Source: Caldilineaceae bacterium bin34 (GTDB taxonomy: Bacteria > Chloroflexota > Anaerolineae > Caldilineales > Caldilineaceae). Taken from it: DNA of 64,000 nucleotides. The position numbers and the translations under genes are program-made. The stretch is taken from the NCBI GenBank assembly GCA_002238555.1, contig MPMO01000013.1, positions 28,377 through 92,376 on the forward strand. Direction: 5' to 3'. A model generated the notes under the pieces. It did no database searches. It was not told the origin of the DNA and saw nothing but the letters and a program-made list of their open reading frames with translations. Every line of letters begins with the position of its first letter. The first letter of the stretch is position 1. Below, piece by piece: positions 52,962 to 62,631 of the stretch.

Positions 52962-53741
52962 TCATCCCTTGATCAGGGATTGGGCTCCGTCGATCCACAG
53001 TTCCGTTCCCGTGATGTGGGCGGACGCGTCCGATACCAGGAAGTGGATCAGATCGGCGCACTGTTCAATGGTTCCCGGCTGGTCACGCGTCAGCGGGATC
53101 TGTCCCTTTTCGAACGTAACAGGCCACACGATGTCCTGATTGCTGATCACCGTGTTGTCGCTGATTTCGGTGCGGATGGATCCCGGGCAAATCACGTTGA
53201 TGCGCACGTGGTCGTGGGCCAGTTCGGGAGCCAGCATCTTTGTCATGATGACCTGTCCGCCCTTGGAGCACGCGTAGGCCGTGGCTCCCGTGTTGCTGAA
53301 GATGCGGGTGCCGTTGACGGAAGCCACGACGGCAATCGCCCCGCCGGACTGCCTGAGCCAGGGCAGGGCGTACTTGATGGTCATGAACGTGCCCTTCAGA
53401 TTGATGTCCATCGTGTAGTCCCAGTCTTCCTCCGAGATCTGCTCGATGGGTGCCCAGAGGCCGTTGACCCCGGCGTTGGCCACCACCACCTGGATGCCGC
53501 CGTAGGCTTCGGCCAGTTCGGCGACTGCACTTCGGAGCTGGTCCGACTGCGACACATCGGCGATCAACGGCATGGCCTCGCCGCCGCCGTCCTTGATTTC
53601 CTGGACCACATCCAGGATTTGGACATCGGTGCGGCTCAGCACCCCCACCTTGGCGCCTTCGCGCGCCAGCCGAATGGCCGCGCCTTTGCCGATGCCCGAC
53701 CCGGCGCCGGTGACGAGGGCAACGCTGTTCTTCAAATCCAT
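52962..53741 (-). CDS. Short-chain dehydrogenase/reductase
   Basis: The protein has 259 residues. The cofactor motif VTGAGSGIGKGAA, the NAGVNG motif and the YACSK active site with an upstream serine (VASVNG) are intact. The C-terminal LWIDGAQSLIKG is typical of classical SDRs acting on sugars or hydroxy acids. It is 39 bases downstream of the RraA-family gene and should be co-transcribed. Confidence 0.94.
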   Translation of the reverse strand: MDLKNSVALVTGAGSGIGKGAAIRLAREGAKVGVLSRTDVQILDVVQEIKDGGGEAMPLIADVSQSDQLRSAVAELAEAYGGIQVVVANAGVNGLWAPIEQISEEDWDYTMDINLKGTFMTIKYALPWLRQSGGAIAVVASVNGTRIFSNTGATAYACSKGGQVIMTKMLAPELAHDHVRINVICPGSIRTEISDNTVISNQDIVWPVTFEKGQIPLTRDQPGTIEQCADLIHFLVSDASAHITGTELWIDGAQSLIKG

Positions 53742-53780
53742 GGTGGTGTTTCCTTCACTTTGGAGTTGGTCGAGAATTCC

Positions 53781-54578
53781 CTATTGGGCTGCCTTCCACT
53801 GTTCGTATTCTTCCCACCCTTCGTCCGAGAGTGGATAGTAGCGTCTCAGGTCGCCTCCTTCCTGCAGTTTGAGGCGGCTGAACTCCTCCCATTCCTCATG
53901 CTCGAGGGAGTGTTCCAGGACCAACGGGATCATGGCCCGAGGCACCATCACGGCTCCGTCGTCGTCGGCAATGATGGCGTCGCCCGGAATCACCGTGACC
54001 CTGCTCAAGGCCACCGGCACGTTGAAGGCCCACGGGAAAAGTCGGGACTGCGAGGCGTAGTTGGGGGTAACCCCACGAGTCCACATTGGGAGATCGATAT
54101 GCTGGATTTCCGTCCAGTCGCGGATGTTGCCGTCCACGACCATGCCGGCTCCACCGCGTCCCTTGAAGAATGTGGACAGCATTTCGCCAACGCACCCGGT
54201 ATACGGGTCTCCGTAGGCCTGAATGCACAGTACATCGCCAGGTTGGACGGATTCCAACACCGACCACAAGGCACTCCGTTTTTCCGTCTGTTCCTGGCCG
54301 GGACCGGCCAACAAGTCCTCGCGCTGCGGCATGAAGGCGAGTGTCACCGCAGGGCCGACAATCTTCCTTCCCCGCTGACGGGCCACGGGCCCTTGAATCC
54401 AACTGTTCTTCAGGCCTAGTTTGTGCAGGTTGGCGCTGGCAGTGGCACTGGACACGGCCTGGAGTTGTTCGATTAGTTCCTGCTCGGGCCTGGTCACCTG
54501 CCCGCCGTCGACGGGCAGTTCCAGATTGTCGGGTTGGGGGAGTTCAGGCAGGGGAGCGGTGATTTGAGGTCGGGGCAT
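53781..54578 (-). CDS. RraA-family protein (HMG aldolase/oxaloacetate decarboxylase-like)
   Basis: The protein has 265 residues from ATG 54578. The family core is clear: GPAVTLAFMPQ, then GDVLCIQAYGD and GAGMVVDGNIRDWTEI, where the D-x-x-x-R-D metal/substrate motif sits. PGDAIIADDDGAVMVPR follows. An N-terminal extension (about 45 residues) and a charged C-terminus are added. Relatives are class II pyruvate aldolases for 4-hydroxy-2-oxo acids. Next to sugar-acid dehydratases, it could cleave a keto-deoxy acid. Confidence 0.9.
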   Translation of the reverse strand: MPRPQITAPLPELPQPDNLELPVDGGQVTRPEQELIEQLQAVSSATASANLHKLGLKNSWIQGPVARQRGRKIVGPAVTLAFMPQREDLLAGPGQEQTEKRSALWSVLESVQPGDVLCIQAYGDPYTGCVGEMLSTFFKGRGGAGMVVDGNIRDWTEIQHIDLPMWTRGVTPNYASQSRLFPWAFNVPVALSRVTVIPGDAIIADDDGAVMVPRAMIPLVLEHSLEHEEWEEFSRLKLQEGGDLRRYYPLSDEGWEEYEQWKAAQ

Positions 54579-54782
54579 GGCGGATTTCCGTGTGCTGGAC
54601 GTGGATGAATTGGGGAACGGTTTGGCGGTATTGCGGAACGGCAATTCAGCTTGAGTAGTCCCAAGCAATAGCGATTACTTTACATAATATACGTGAAGGA
54701 AGAGTGGTGTGCCTGAGGGCGAGCCGGTATTGGTTTCCGGCGGAAGGCTCTTGGTCGGCTTTCGATGCGGAAGTTCCCGAGG

Positions 54783-55940
54783 CTACAGGATCAGGTCTCG
54801 TTCCACGTTCAGGCTATAGATGCCTTCGAGGTACGGGTACCGTTGTTCGAGGCCCTCGGCCAGTTCGACCCCGAATCCGCCCTTGTTCGGGAAGTACAGC
54901 CTTCCGCCCTTGATTTCAGGGGGTTCGGCGGCGAAGGCCCACTGCAACGGGCCCTGGATCATGCACAGTTCCAGATAGTCGCTATTGGGCAGCGAGGCGA
55001 CGACATGCCCATTGGCCAAACCCATGAGTCCATTGTGCCAACTGTGTGGGTACAGCTTGACCCCTCGCTCTTCCGCGACCTTGCCGATGCGCAGCAACTC
55101 CGTGATGCCGCTGAACCCGGCATCGGGCTGCACCACGTCGTAGGCGCCGGCATCCAGATAGCGGCGCATCTGCGCCAGGGTCGCGAACGATTCGCCACCG
55201 GTGATGGGAAGTTCCACCGCTCGATTGAGCTCCGTGTAGGAGTCAACTTCCGACCAGGGCATGGGCTCTTCGAACCAGGCGAAGCCCAATCGGTCCAGCT
55301 CTCGCGCGATGGGCAGGGATTCCTCAGCTGTGAGGCGGCAGTTGCCGTCCAGTGCCAGCTTCATCCGGCCATCGACGACGCGGACCAGCTCCCGAACATG
55401 GTCGAGGAAGCGATCGACTGTAATGCCATCCCAACTCCAGTCCGTGCCGATGCGGAACTTCATGACCTCGAACCCGCGTTCGATGTACTCCTCGGCTTCC
55501 TGGAACAGTTGATCCGGGTTGTAGCGCCAGTCGTACCGGCAGCCGCTGGAGGCATACAACTGCACCGACTCCACAGGCCGGCCCGCAATGAGTTCGTTGA
55601 CGGGCTTGCCGGCCACCTGACCGCGGATGTCCCATAAGGCGCAGTCAATCCCTGCCGCCGCACCGTCGTGGCCCCGGTTGTTGCCGACCGGCTGCGGGGC
55701 AATCGCGGGATCCTCGGGATCGGTGCCCATCAGCGTGGGTGCCAGGAAGTCCACCCAGTCCCGGATGTTCAGGGGCCAGCCATAGCTGGATGCTTCCCCA
55801 ATGCCTTTGATGTCGGTGTCGGTATGCACCACCACGATGGTGCAGTCCGCCTTCACGGTGCGGTACTGGGCCGTGATCCACTGCTCGTGTGGGGCGTGCA
55901 TCCGCGAAAGGCAAATGGTTTCGAGCTTTGTGATTTTCAT
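54783..55940 (-). CDS. Enolase-superfamily (mandelate racemase) dehydratase
   Basis: The protein has 385 residues. Acid-base lysine and arginine are in VMKFRIG, D in LALDGNCRL, E in AWFEEPMPW, E in ITGGESF, D in VVQPDAGFSG, and H in LYPHSWHNG. The KxR motif and catalytic histidine match fuconate/tartrate-dehydratase-type members of the mandelate-racemase subgroup. It lies 63 bases after the sulfatase gene and 204 bases before RraA on the same strand. Substrate unknown. Confidence 0.91.
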   Translation of the reverse strand: MKITKLETICLSRMHAPHEQWITAQYRTVKADCTIVVVHTDTDIKGIGEASSYGWPLNIRDWVDFLAPTLMGTDPEDPAIAPQPVGNNRGHDGAAAGIDCALWDIRGQVAGKPVNELIAGRPVESVQLYASSGCRYDWRYNPDQLFQEAEEYIERGFEVMKFRIGTDWSWDGITVDRFLDHVRELVRVVDGRMKLALDGNCRLTAEESLPIARELDRLGFAWFEEPMPWSEVDSYTELNRAVELPITGGESFATLAQMRRYLDAGAYDVVQPDAGFSGITELLRIGKVAEERGVKLYPHSWHNGLMGLANGHVVASLPNSDYLELCMIQGPLQWAFAAEPPEIKGGRLYFPNKGGFGVELAEGLEQRYPYLEGIYSLNVERDLIL

Positions 55941-56003
55941 GGGAACGGTCCGGTGTGGGGATCAGTCACTGCTGCAGCATGGCGCGCCGATCAGGGCGTC
56001 GGT

Positions 56004-57497
56004 TTAGGTTCGGTCGGCTTCCAGCCAGTTCATGGGCGGGTCCAACTGCCAGCGGATGCTGTCCGTCACCTTTGTGTTGCGTCCCCATTTCTCAAAGATG
56101 CTGTTGGTACTGTCGGCGCGGTCGAGCGCGTCCGAAATCGCGGCGGGGTCCCAGCCGTCCAGCACGGCATCTTCCAATTGTTGACGCACGGCTGTGGAGC
56201 CGGAGTCCTGGCCCAAGTCAATGAGTTCGTCGGGGTCGTCCGCCAGGTTGAACAGCTGGCTGGGCATGCCGGCGTGGTAGATGAGCTTGAAGTCGCCGTC
56301 CCGAATCATCCGCTGATAGCAGCCTGCGTCCGGGCCGAACAAGCGTGAACTGTACTCGGAGAACGCCAGATCCTGCCAGTTCGCGGATCCGGGATTGAGC
56401 AACTCGGGCAGGACGGACCGGCCGCTGCTTTCGGGCAATGGCGGTGCGCCCATGAGGTCCAGAAGCGTTGCGGTCACGTCGATGCCGCTCATGACGCGTT
56501 CGCACCGGCGGTCGGCCGGAATGCGGCCGGGCCACGACATGATGAGCGGAACCTTGACCGATTCCTCATAGAAGACATGCTTCCACCACAGACTGTGTTC
56601 GCCCAGCATGTCGCCATGGTCCGAGGTGTAGATAATGAGGGTGTTGTCGAACTGGTCGTGGTCCCTGAGGACCTGAATCAGGTCTCCAATCCACTGGTCC
56701 ATGCGCCATACCAAACCCCAGTAGGCTGCCCGCGCGCGCAGCACTTCCTCGTCGGGCACCTCCTGAATCTCCGTATCGGTGCGCCACCACCGCAGGAACG
56801 GGTGCCGAACATCCTCCATCGGCACCTGCTTCTCTGGGAGCGTCATGGAATCCGCGAACCGATCGAAGTCCTCCCGGAGAGCTACATAGGGCGGATGGGG
56901 CAGCATGAACCCAAGGGACAGATTGAACGGGATCTGCCTGCGTCCGGTTTGGATTTCGCGGCAGGCATCGGTCAGAAAGGACTTGGCCTCCCTGTACACG
57001 TCCTCGTCGTGCACTTGGTAGGCGCTTTGGCCGGCACCCGACTTGATGAGGCTGATGCGATGGGGACCGGCCGTGCCCTCCAGACCGCCGCGGTCCACTG
57101 CCGGCCCTCCAATCTGATTGGGCCCGTGGTCGCCCACCAGCCGCTTGGTGTACCCGTGCAGTTGATCGGGTCCGTTGGCGTGCATGCGTCCGATCAGAAC
57201 CGGCAGGTAGCCGGCCGCGCCAAGGGAGTGAGCGAGTGTTGGGAAAGCGGGATCCAACTGCTGTTCGTTGGTCCAGACTCCGGTCTCGTAGGGTCGTAGC
57301 CCCGTGAGCATCGACATGCGCGACGGCACGCAGATCGGGGAATCGCAGTAGACGTTGTCGAAGACCGTGCCGCTGGCTGCCAGTCGACCCAGGTTGGTCT
57401 CACCCAGCAACGGGTCGCCGTAGCAGTCCAGGACGCGCTGGGCATGCTGGTCCGAGTGGATGTACAGCAAATTGGGACGGGTCGCCGAATCAGTCAT
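56004..57497 (-). CDS. Sulfatase
   Basis: The protein has 497 residues. The formylglycine motif C56-V-P-S-R60, in SPICVPSRMSMLTG, is complete, and metal ligands lie in IHSDQH (D16, Q17) and YTSDHGDMLGEH. There is no signal peptide, so it is cytoplasmic and would act on imported sulfate esters. The cysteine must be matured by an FGE-type enzyme not seen in the window. It is divergent from the enolase-superfamily gene at 57636. Confidence 0.95.
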   Translation of the reverse strand: MTDSATRPNLLYIHSDQHAQRVLDCYGDPLLGETNLGRLAASGTVFDNVYCDSPICVPSRMSMLTGLRPYETGVWTNEQQLDPAFPTLAHSLGAAGYLPVLIGRMHANGPDQLHGYTKRLVGDHGPNQIGGPAVDRGGLEGTAGPHRISLIKSGAGQSAYQVHDEDVYREAKSFLTDACREIQTGRRQIPFNLSLGFMLPHPPYVALREDFDRFADSMTLPEKQVPMEDVRHPFLRWWRTDTEIQEVPDEEVLRARAAYWGLVWRMDQWIGDLIQVLRDHDQFDNTLIIYTSDHGDMLGEHSLWWKHVFYEESVKVPLIMSWPGRIPADRRCERVMSGIDVTATLLDLMGAPPLPESSGRSVLPELLNPGSANWQDLAFSEYSSRLFGPDAGCYQRMIRDGDFKLIYHAGMPSQLFNLADDPDELIDLGQDSGSTAVRQQLEDAVLDGWDPAAISDALDRADSTNSIFEKWGRNTKVTDSIRWQLDPPMNWLEADRT

Positions 57498-57635
57498 CTT
57501 GTTTTACTGGCTGAGGTGGGAGGGGTGGCCGAAAAAGGGACGACGGCGGAAGTAGGCCGGATTGTCCATTCGGAACTCACTGGGTCGCGCGGCATACTGG
57601 ATTCCAACACGCGTCCCCTCATAAGGCAAGTAGCC

Positions 57636-58778
57636 ATGAAGATAACCGACATCACCGCCCACGTTGTCAACATGGGCCACCGCAACATTCCCTTCGTCCA
57701 GGTCTATACCGACGAGGGCATCACGGGCCTCGGAGAGGCGTATTCCACCGGACCCGACCTGGGCACCGTCAAGGTGATTGGCGATTTCAAGGAGTGGCTG
57801 GTGGGTCGGGATCCGCGGGACGTGGAGAAGCTGTGGCACCTGATGTACGCCGGGTCTCGTTTTCCGGGTGGGATGGTGCTGAACGCCGCCATCAGTGGCA
57901 TCGAGCACGCCCTGTGGGACATCGCAGGGAAGGCGGCCGGGTTGCCGGTGTACCGGCTGGTCGGAGGCAAATGCAGGGACAAGGTGCGCGTCTATCAGTC
58001 CGTGCGAGGGGATTCTCCCGACGAACTGGCGGATCACGCCCGGAAACTGATTGAGACCTACGGGTACACAGCCCTCAAGATGGGGCCGCTGCCCAACGAC
58101 TTTCACCTGAAGCCATGGAACCGGGTGCTCCGTGAGACGGAAGCTCGGGTGGCTGCGGTTCGGGACGCGGTCGGGCCCGACATCGACATCGGGCTGGATC
58201 CCCACGCGCGCATCCTGGAGATCGGCAGGGCGGCCCAACTCTGTGACGTGGTGGCCCCTATGAACCCGATGTTTGTGGAGGAGCCGCTCAGGCCGGAAAA
58301 CGTGGAGGCGCTGGGGGCACTCAGGCGGCAGGTGCGGGTTCCGTTGGCAACCGGCGAGATGCTCTACACCCGGCATCAGTTTCGCCCCCTGTTGAACCAG
58401 AACGCAGTTGACTTCATCCAACCCGACATCTGTGTCACGGGCGGCTTGTGGGAAATGAAGAAGATCGCCGCGATGGCGGAGGCCCACTACGTTTCAGTCC
58501 TGCCGCACAATCCTTGCGGACCGGTGGCCAGTGCGGTCAACGCCCACTTTGCACTGAGTACGCAGAATTTCGAGGTTCTGGAGTACCACCCGGACGACGA
58601 GGGCATTCGCAGGACCATCCTGGAAGAGCCGATACCGCTCCAGGATGGCCATTTGCTTGTGCCCGAGAAACCGGGGCTGGGGGTTTCCCTGAATCAGGCG
58701 GTGTTGGAGGACGCTCCCTTCGTGTCTTGGCGGCGCAGTCAGTTGTGGAAACCGGACGGGTCCTTGGCGTACCAATAG
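57636..58778 (+). CDS. Enolase-superfamily dehydratase, D-galactonate dehydratase-like
   Basis: The protein has 380 residues from ATG 57636. It follows galactonate/mannonate-dehydratase-type sequences: ISGIEHALWDIAGKAAGLPV, D and H in GLDPHARIL, E in FVEEPLRPEN, E in ATGEMLYTR, D in IQPDICVTGG and H in LPHNPCGP. It likely converts an aldonic acid to a 2-keto-3-deoxy acid. It shares a 138-base control region with the sulfatase. Confidence 0.91.
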   Translation: MKITDITAHVVNMGHRNIPFVQVYTDEGITGLGEAYSTGPDLGTVKVIGDFKEWLVGRDPRDVEKLWHLMYAGSRFPGGMVLNAAISGIEHALWDIAGKAAGLPVYRLVGGKCRDKVRVYQSVRGDSPDELADHARKLIETYGYTALKMGPLPNDFHLKPWNRVLRETEARVAAVRDAVGPDIDIGLDPHARILEIGRAAQLCDVVAPMNPMFVEEPLRPENVEALGALRRQVRVPLATGEMLYTRHQFRPLLNQNAVDFIQPDICVTGGLWEMKKIAAMAEAHYVSVLPHNPCGPVASAVNAHFALSTQNFEVLEYHPDDEGIRRTILEEPIPLQDGHLLVPEKPGLGVSLNQAVLEDAPFVSWRRSQLWKPDGSLAYQ

Positions 58779-58799
58779 GTTTGGACGCAGGAACCGAAA

Positions 58800-59957
58800 T
58801 CAGGCTGCGGTCCTGTCCCGCAATGCGGTCAGGTTCGATGCGGAGTCCTGTTCAAGAGGTGTGGCAAGCGCTTCCAATCGGGATTCCGAGACGGTAACGC
58901 CAAGCCCCGGACCGTCAGGAACTACAAGCGCTCCGCTTTGGTAGGTCACCCCTTTCTCCACAACGTCATCCTCGTACAGCAACGGGCCCGTGCTGTCTCC
59001 GGGCCAGTCGATTGCTGGCGCCGACGCGGCGAAATGGGCGATGGCCGCGGTGCCGAGGGCCAGTTCCTGGGTTGTGCCGAGCAGAACGCCGACCTGGGCA
59101 CTCTCCGCCAGTGCCATGACTCGTTGGCAGGGCCGCAGGCCACCGAGGACAAAGGGGGATATGTTCAAAATGTCCACGCAGCCACCGTGCAGTAGCTGCC
59201 ACGCGTGGTGCTGCGACAGAACGTGCTCCGAAACGGGATTCCGGGATCGGTTCCTGAACTCTCGCAGCCCGTCCAGATCCAGAGCTGGGGCGGGGCTCTC
59301 GATTAGTTGGCAGGTTCCAAATTCGCCGAGTGCCTCGGACGCGGTCAAGGCGGCTTTCCAGTGGAGCCCGCCAGAGAAGTCCCAGGACTTGACCTGCATT
59401 TCGTTGCCGTAGGTTTGGGCCATGGCCTTCAGCAGCATGTGGTCGGCTTCCGGGCAGGCACCCACGTAAATCCGCACGAGCCTGAATCCCAAATCGTAGG
59501 CCCAAGCCAAGTCCTTGAGTCGGTCCTGTACCTGTTCCGTGGTCTGCATTCGAAAGATGGGCAGACACACGTCCATCGCGTCCCGCACCCGACCGCCCAA
59601 CAGGTTATGGACGGGCTGGCTGTTGGCCTTGGCGACCAGGTCGTGCAGCGCGATGTCCACTCCTTGGCGGACTGATGCCGACCTGCTGTAGAGGTATGTT
59701 TCAATCGGGAACAGATCCAGCAGCAAGCCTTCCAACCGGGTCAGGTTGCGGGGATCCTGACCGGCCAATGCCTCCGTGAGTGTTTGCTCCAAACTTCCGG
59801 TGTGGAAGTGCCAGGCGGGAAGGTGGCTGAGATCGCTCATCTCGCCCCAACCGGTCCAGTCGTTGTCCGTGTCGATGCGGACGATGACGTGCTGGTTGCG
59901 AATGCCTGAACGTCGTCTTGTGGCGACGGGTTGCAGCTTGACTCGGGAAACCTTCAC
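58800..59957 (-). CDS. Divergent enolase-superfamily protein with altered active site
   Basis: The protein has 385 residues. The overall fold pattern (DIALHDLVAKANSQPVHNLLGGRVRD, VPDGPGLGV) is enolase-superfamily. The active site is unusual: the KxK/KxR position reads VRIYVG, the first metal aspartate is in KSWDFSGG, the second acid in IESPAP, the third in VSEHV. The catalytic lysine/histidine of the last strands is replaced by LLGTTQE. It resembles the muconate-lactonizing subgroup in GTAAIAHFAASAP. It may have another activity or be inactive. It converges with the gene at 57636. Confidence 0.82.
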   Translation of the reverse strand: MKVSRVKLQPVATRRRSGIRNQHVIVRIDTDNDWTGWGEMSDLSHLPAWHFHTGSLEQTLTEALAGQDPRNLTRLEGLLLDLFPIETYLYSRSASVRQGVDIALHDLVAKANSQPVHNLLGGRVRDAMDVCLPIFRMQTTEQVQDRLKDLAWAYDLGFRLVRIYVGACPEADHMLLKAMAQTYGNEMQVKSWDFSGGLHWKAALTASEALGEFGTCQLIESPAPALDLDGLREFRNRSRNPVSEHVLSQHHAWQLLHGGCVDILNISPFVLGGLRPCQRVMALAESAQVGVLLGTTQELALGTAAIAHFAASAPAIDWPGDSTGPLLYEDDVVEKGVTYQSGALVVPDGPGLGVTVSESRLEALATPLEQDSASNLTALRDRTAA

Positions 59958-60132
59958 GAGAAAAGCCTAACCTGCAGCTTAGTCGTCCTTGGGAATGCCA
60001 GCGGCACAGGATGTTCCTCATGCAAGGGTGTCGAGAAAGAGTTCAGACATGGCCAACGAGGGTCCTGCTTCGATAAGCCGTGGGATCGTTGGGCAGGCAA
60101 ATCCATGGACACTGCCGTGCTATGGCAAACGG

Positions 60133-61023
60133 TCATCGCTGCGCAGAACCAAATGCTTCCGGCACAAGGCGCGTCCATACCCGCAAGTAGGGAACCGTGA
60201 TCCACTTGAAATGCTCCCAACTGCCAGGCTCGGCTTCGTCGTCGGTCGAGGTTTCCTCTCCAACACCCAAAATCACGAATCCGTTGCGGGCCAGCCCCCC
60301 CACGAAGGTTCCCAGGGTATGTACCCAGCTACGCGGATGATCCATCGACACAATTGAACCGTCCGCCAATTCCACAGGCCACTGGTCTGAACCGAAAATC
60401 GCTTGCAAGTCCACTTCGCCGTCCCGATAGGGATGGCGAAGCCCATATCCCGTTTCATCCCTGAACTCCTCGTCATTGACCAACTGGGTAAATGGGTTGT
60501 GCCAGTCCACCCGGTATTGGCCCCCGGGTGTCAACACCCGCGCCACTTCCGCAAATACCTCGTCGACATCCGGGATGAAGTTGATGGAGTGTGGGTGATA
60601 GACCATGTCGAATGAGTTGCCATCGAACCGGGACAGATCGCGCATGTCACCTTGGTGCAAGTCAAGTTGAAAGCCATGGGCACGGGCCGCTTCCCGATCG
60701 CGTTCCAACTGCTCATCCGACAGGTCCAAAACGGTGACCTGGGCACCAAGCAGGGCCAGGCAGGCGGTTTGCTGCCCTCCACCCCCTGCCAACACCAGCA
60801 CCCGTTTCCCTTCCGGAGGATCCATCAACCCTTCGGTGTCCAGGAAGCGGCGCGCCTCTGTACGGTTCAGGTTAAGGAAAGGCTTGGCATAAAGCACCCC
60901 TGCTTTGGAGAGAGCGTTCCAGCGTGTGCGGTTCTGCGCGCTCAACTCTTGGTCCTGGTCCGCAAACTGCCTGCAAGTCCCGCAATCACTGCCTTCTGTC
61001 ACTTTTGTCTCCCGGTTCCTCAT
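60133..61023 (-). CDS. Class I SAM-dependent methyltransferase
   Basis: The protein has 296 residues from ATG 61023. SAM motif I is VLVLAGGGGQQTA, with an acidic end of strand 2 (VTVLDLS), then QGDMRDLSRF and a motif IV-like FDMVYHPHSINFI. A Cys-rich N-terminus (CGTCRQF) precedes it. The GGGGQQ form of motif I is found in a group of poorly characterised small-molecule methyltransferases. It is isolated and divergent from the DegT gene. Confidence 0.88.
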   Translation of the reverse strand: MRNRETKVTEGSDCGTCRQFADQDQELSAQNRTRWNALSKAGVLYAKPFLNLNRTEARRFLDTEGLMDPPEGKRVLVLAGGGGQQTACLALLGAQVTVLDLSDEQLERDREAARAHGFQLDLHQGDMRDLSRFDGNSFDMVYHPHSINFIPDVDEVFAEVARVLTPGGQYRVDWHNPFTQLVNDEEFRDETGYGLRHPYRDGEVDLQAIFGSDQWPVELADGSIVSMDHPRSWVHTLGTFVGGLARNGFVILGVGEETSTDDEAEPGSWEHFKWITVPYLRVWTRLVPEAFGSAQR

Positions 61024-61327
61024 GCCACGACACAGTGTCGAATCCCAATCCCTTCCGCGCACCGTTTCGGGTCGCAGATCGTTGTGGGGCAGTGGAACGT
61101 TGGTTCTGCCCAACCTCTAGGGTATCGCTGCCAACTGCCCAAACAGCGAATCTCACATCCCATGCCTGCCCTCGGCCGCAAGCAACGGGGCAGTGTATTG
61201 GCCCCTCAGGAACGTTCTCGAGGTTGCTCGGACGAACCCCGGATGGGCAAGCGAGCGCCTGCTTCTTCCTTCCGCGCCTGTTGTAATGTAGTGTCTTCAG
61301 ACAGTCAACCCAATTGCGTGGAACGCC
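61024..61327. other. Divergent intergenic region, 304 bases
   Basis: The region lies between the methyltransferase (-) and DegT (+) genes. A weak -10-like TAATGT occurs around 61283-61288 (plus strand). No other feature was seen. Confidence 0.35.
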
Positions 61328-62602
61328 ATGACCGCAACGAACGCAGAATCGCTGGCTATCGACCAAGGTACTCCGGCGCGCTCCGCCCCTCCAGACGCTC
61401 CATTGCCGGGCTTGTTGGCCTACACCGAAGACGAGGAGAAGGCCGTCGTTGAGGTAATCCGAAGCCGTAACCTGTACCGCTTCATGGGCGATGAGGAAGC
61501 TTCACCGGCCCGGCAACTGGAACTCGAGATGGCTGAGGCCAACGGCACCAAACATGCATTGGCCGTCACCTCGGGCACTGCAGCCTTGCTCTGTTCGCTG
61601 CAGGGGTTGGGTGTAGGACCCGGAGACGAAGTGATCGTGCCGGCCTTCTGCTGGATTGCCTCCGTATCGGCCATCCTGGCCATCGGAGCCGTGCCCATCA
61701 TCACCGAAGTCGACGACTCGCTCACGCTGGACCCTGATGCGGTGAGGGAGAACATCTCCCCGTATACCAAGGTCATCATGCCGGTCCACATGCGGGGAGT
61801 ACCCGCCAACATGACCGCGATCATGGAGATTGCCGACGAACACGGTCTGCTGGTGTTGGAGGACACGGCACAGGCCAACGGTGGTTCCTTTGGCGGCAGG
61901 CCACTGGGAAGCATCGGCAATGTGGGGGCCTTCAGCCTCCAGGCGAGCAAGATCATCACAACCGGCGAGGGTGGCATGGTGATCACCGACGACGACGAGG
62001 TCTACACGCGTGCCACCATGTTCCACGACCCATTCGCGTCGCGCCTCGTGGAGGTGCCCGAGAGCCGTTTGATGTGGGGCCTCAACTTCCGCATGAACGA
62101 AATGATCGCTGCCGCGGGACGGGTGCAGTTGGCCAAGCGCAAACGAATCGTGGATGCCATGCGGGTACGCAAGGGGCTCATCAAGAATGAAATTGGCGAG
62201 GTTGCCGCCGAGAAGGGGGTTGGTTTCCGACGTCTGCACGACGAGGAAGGCGACACGGCCGTTTCCCTGGTCATGTTTCTGCCTACCCAGGAGGATGCGG
62301 GCCGCGTGGGAACGGCCCTCGCCGCCGAGAACATCAGTGCCGGACGCATGTTTGATCCCGCAGGTGTGGATCAGCACGTATATGCCTCCTGGCACTCGGT
62401 TCTCAACAAAATGCAGTGGTCGGATGCCGGTGGTCCCTGGACCTGGGCTCGGAGGGACGTGGAGTATTCGCCGGACATGTGCCCGACCAGCACGGACCTG
62501 TTGTCGCGCGCGGTACAGCTGCACGTGATGCCGACCATGAGCAACACGGACGTTGAGGAAACCATCGACGGGACCATCAAGGTCCTTTCCGCACTTCTTT
62601 AG
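61328..62602 (+). CDS. DegT/DnrJ/EryC1/StrS-family PLP aminotransferase
   Basis: The protein has 424 residues. The PLP lysine is in SLQASKIITTGEGG, the ring aspartate in LLVLEDTAQANGG, and the phosphate loop in VTSGTAALLCSL. The family makes amino sugars by transamination of keto sugars. Here it precedes an enolase-superfamily gene by 29 bases, so it may instead handle a keto acid-type sugar. Confidence 0.94.
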   Translation: MTATNAESLAIDQGTPARSAPPDAPLPGLLAYTEDEEKAVVEVIRSRNLYRFMGDEEASPARQLELEMAEANGTKHALAVTSGTAALLCSLQGLGVGPGDEVIVPAFCWIASVSAILAIGAVPIITEVDDSLTLDPDAVRENISPYTKVIMPVHMRGVPANMTAIMEIADEHGLLVLEDTAQANGGSFGGRPLGSIGNVGAFSLQASKIITTGEGGMVITDDDEVYTRATMFHDPFASRLVEVPESRLMWGLNFRMNEMIAAAGRVQLAKRKRIVDAMRVRKGLIKNEIGEVAAEKGVGFRRLHDEEGDTAVSLVMFLPTQEDAGRVGTALAAENISAGRMFDPAGVDQHVYASWHSVLNKMQWSDAGGPWTWARRDVEYSPDMCPTSTDLLSRAVQLHVMPTMSNTDVEETIDGTIKVLSALL

Positions 62603-62631
62603 CACACCTCCCAGCTGGAGTTGGAACAGGC

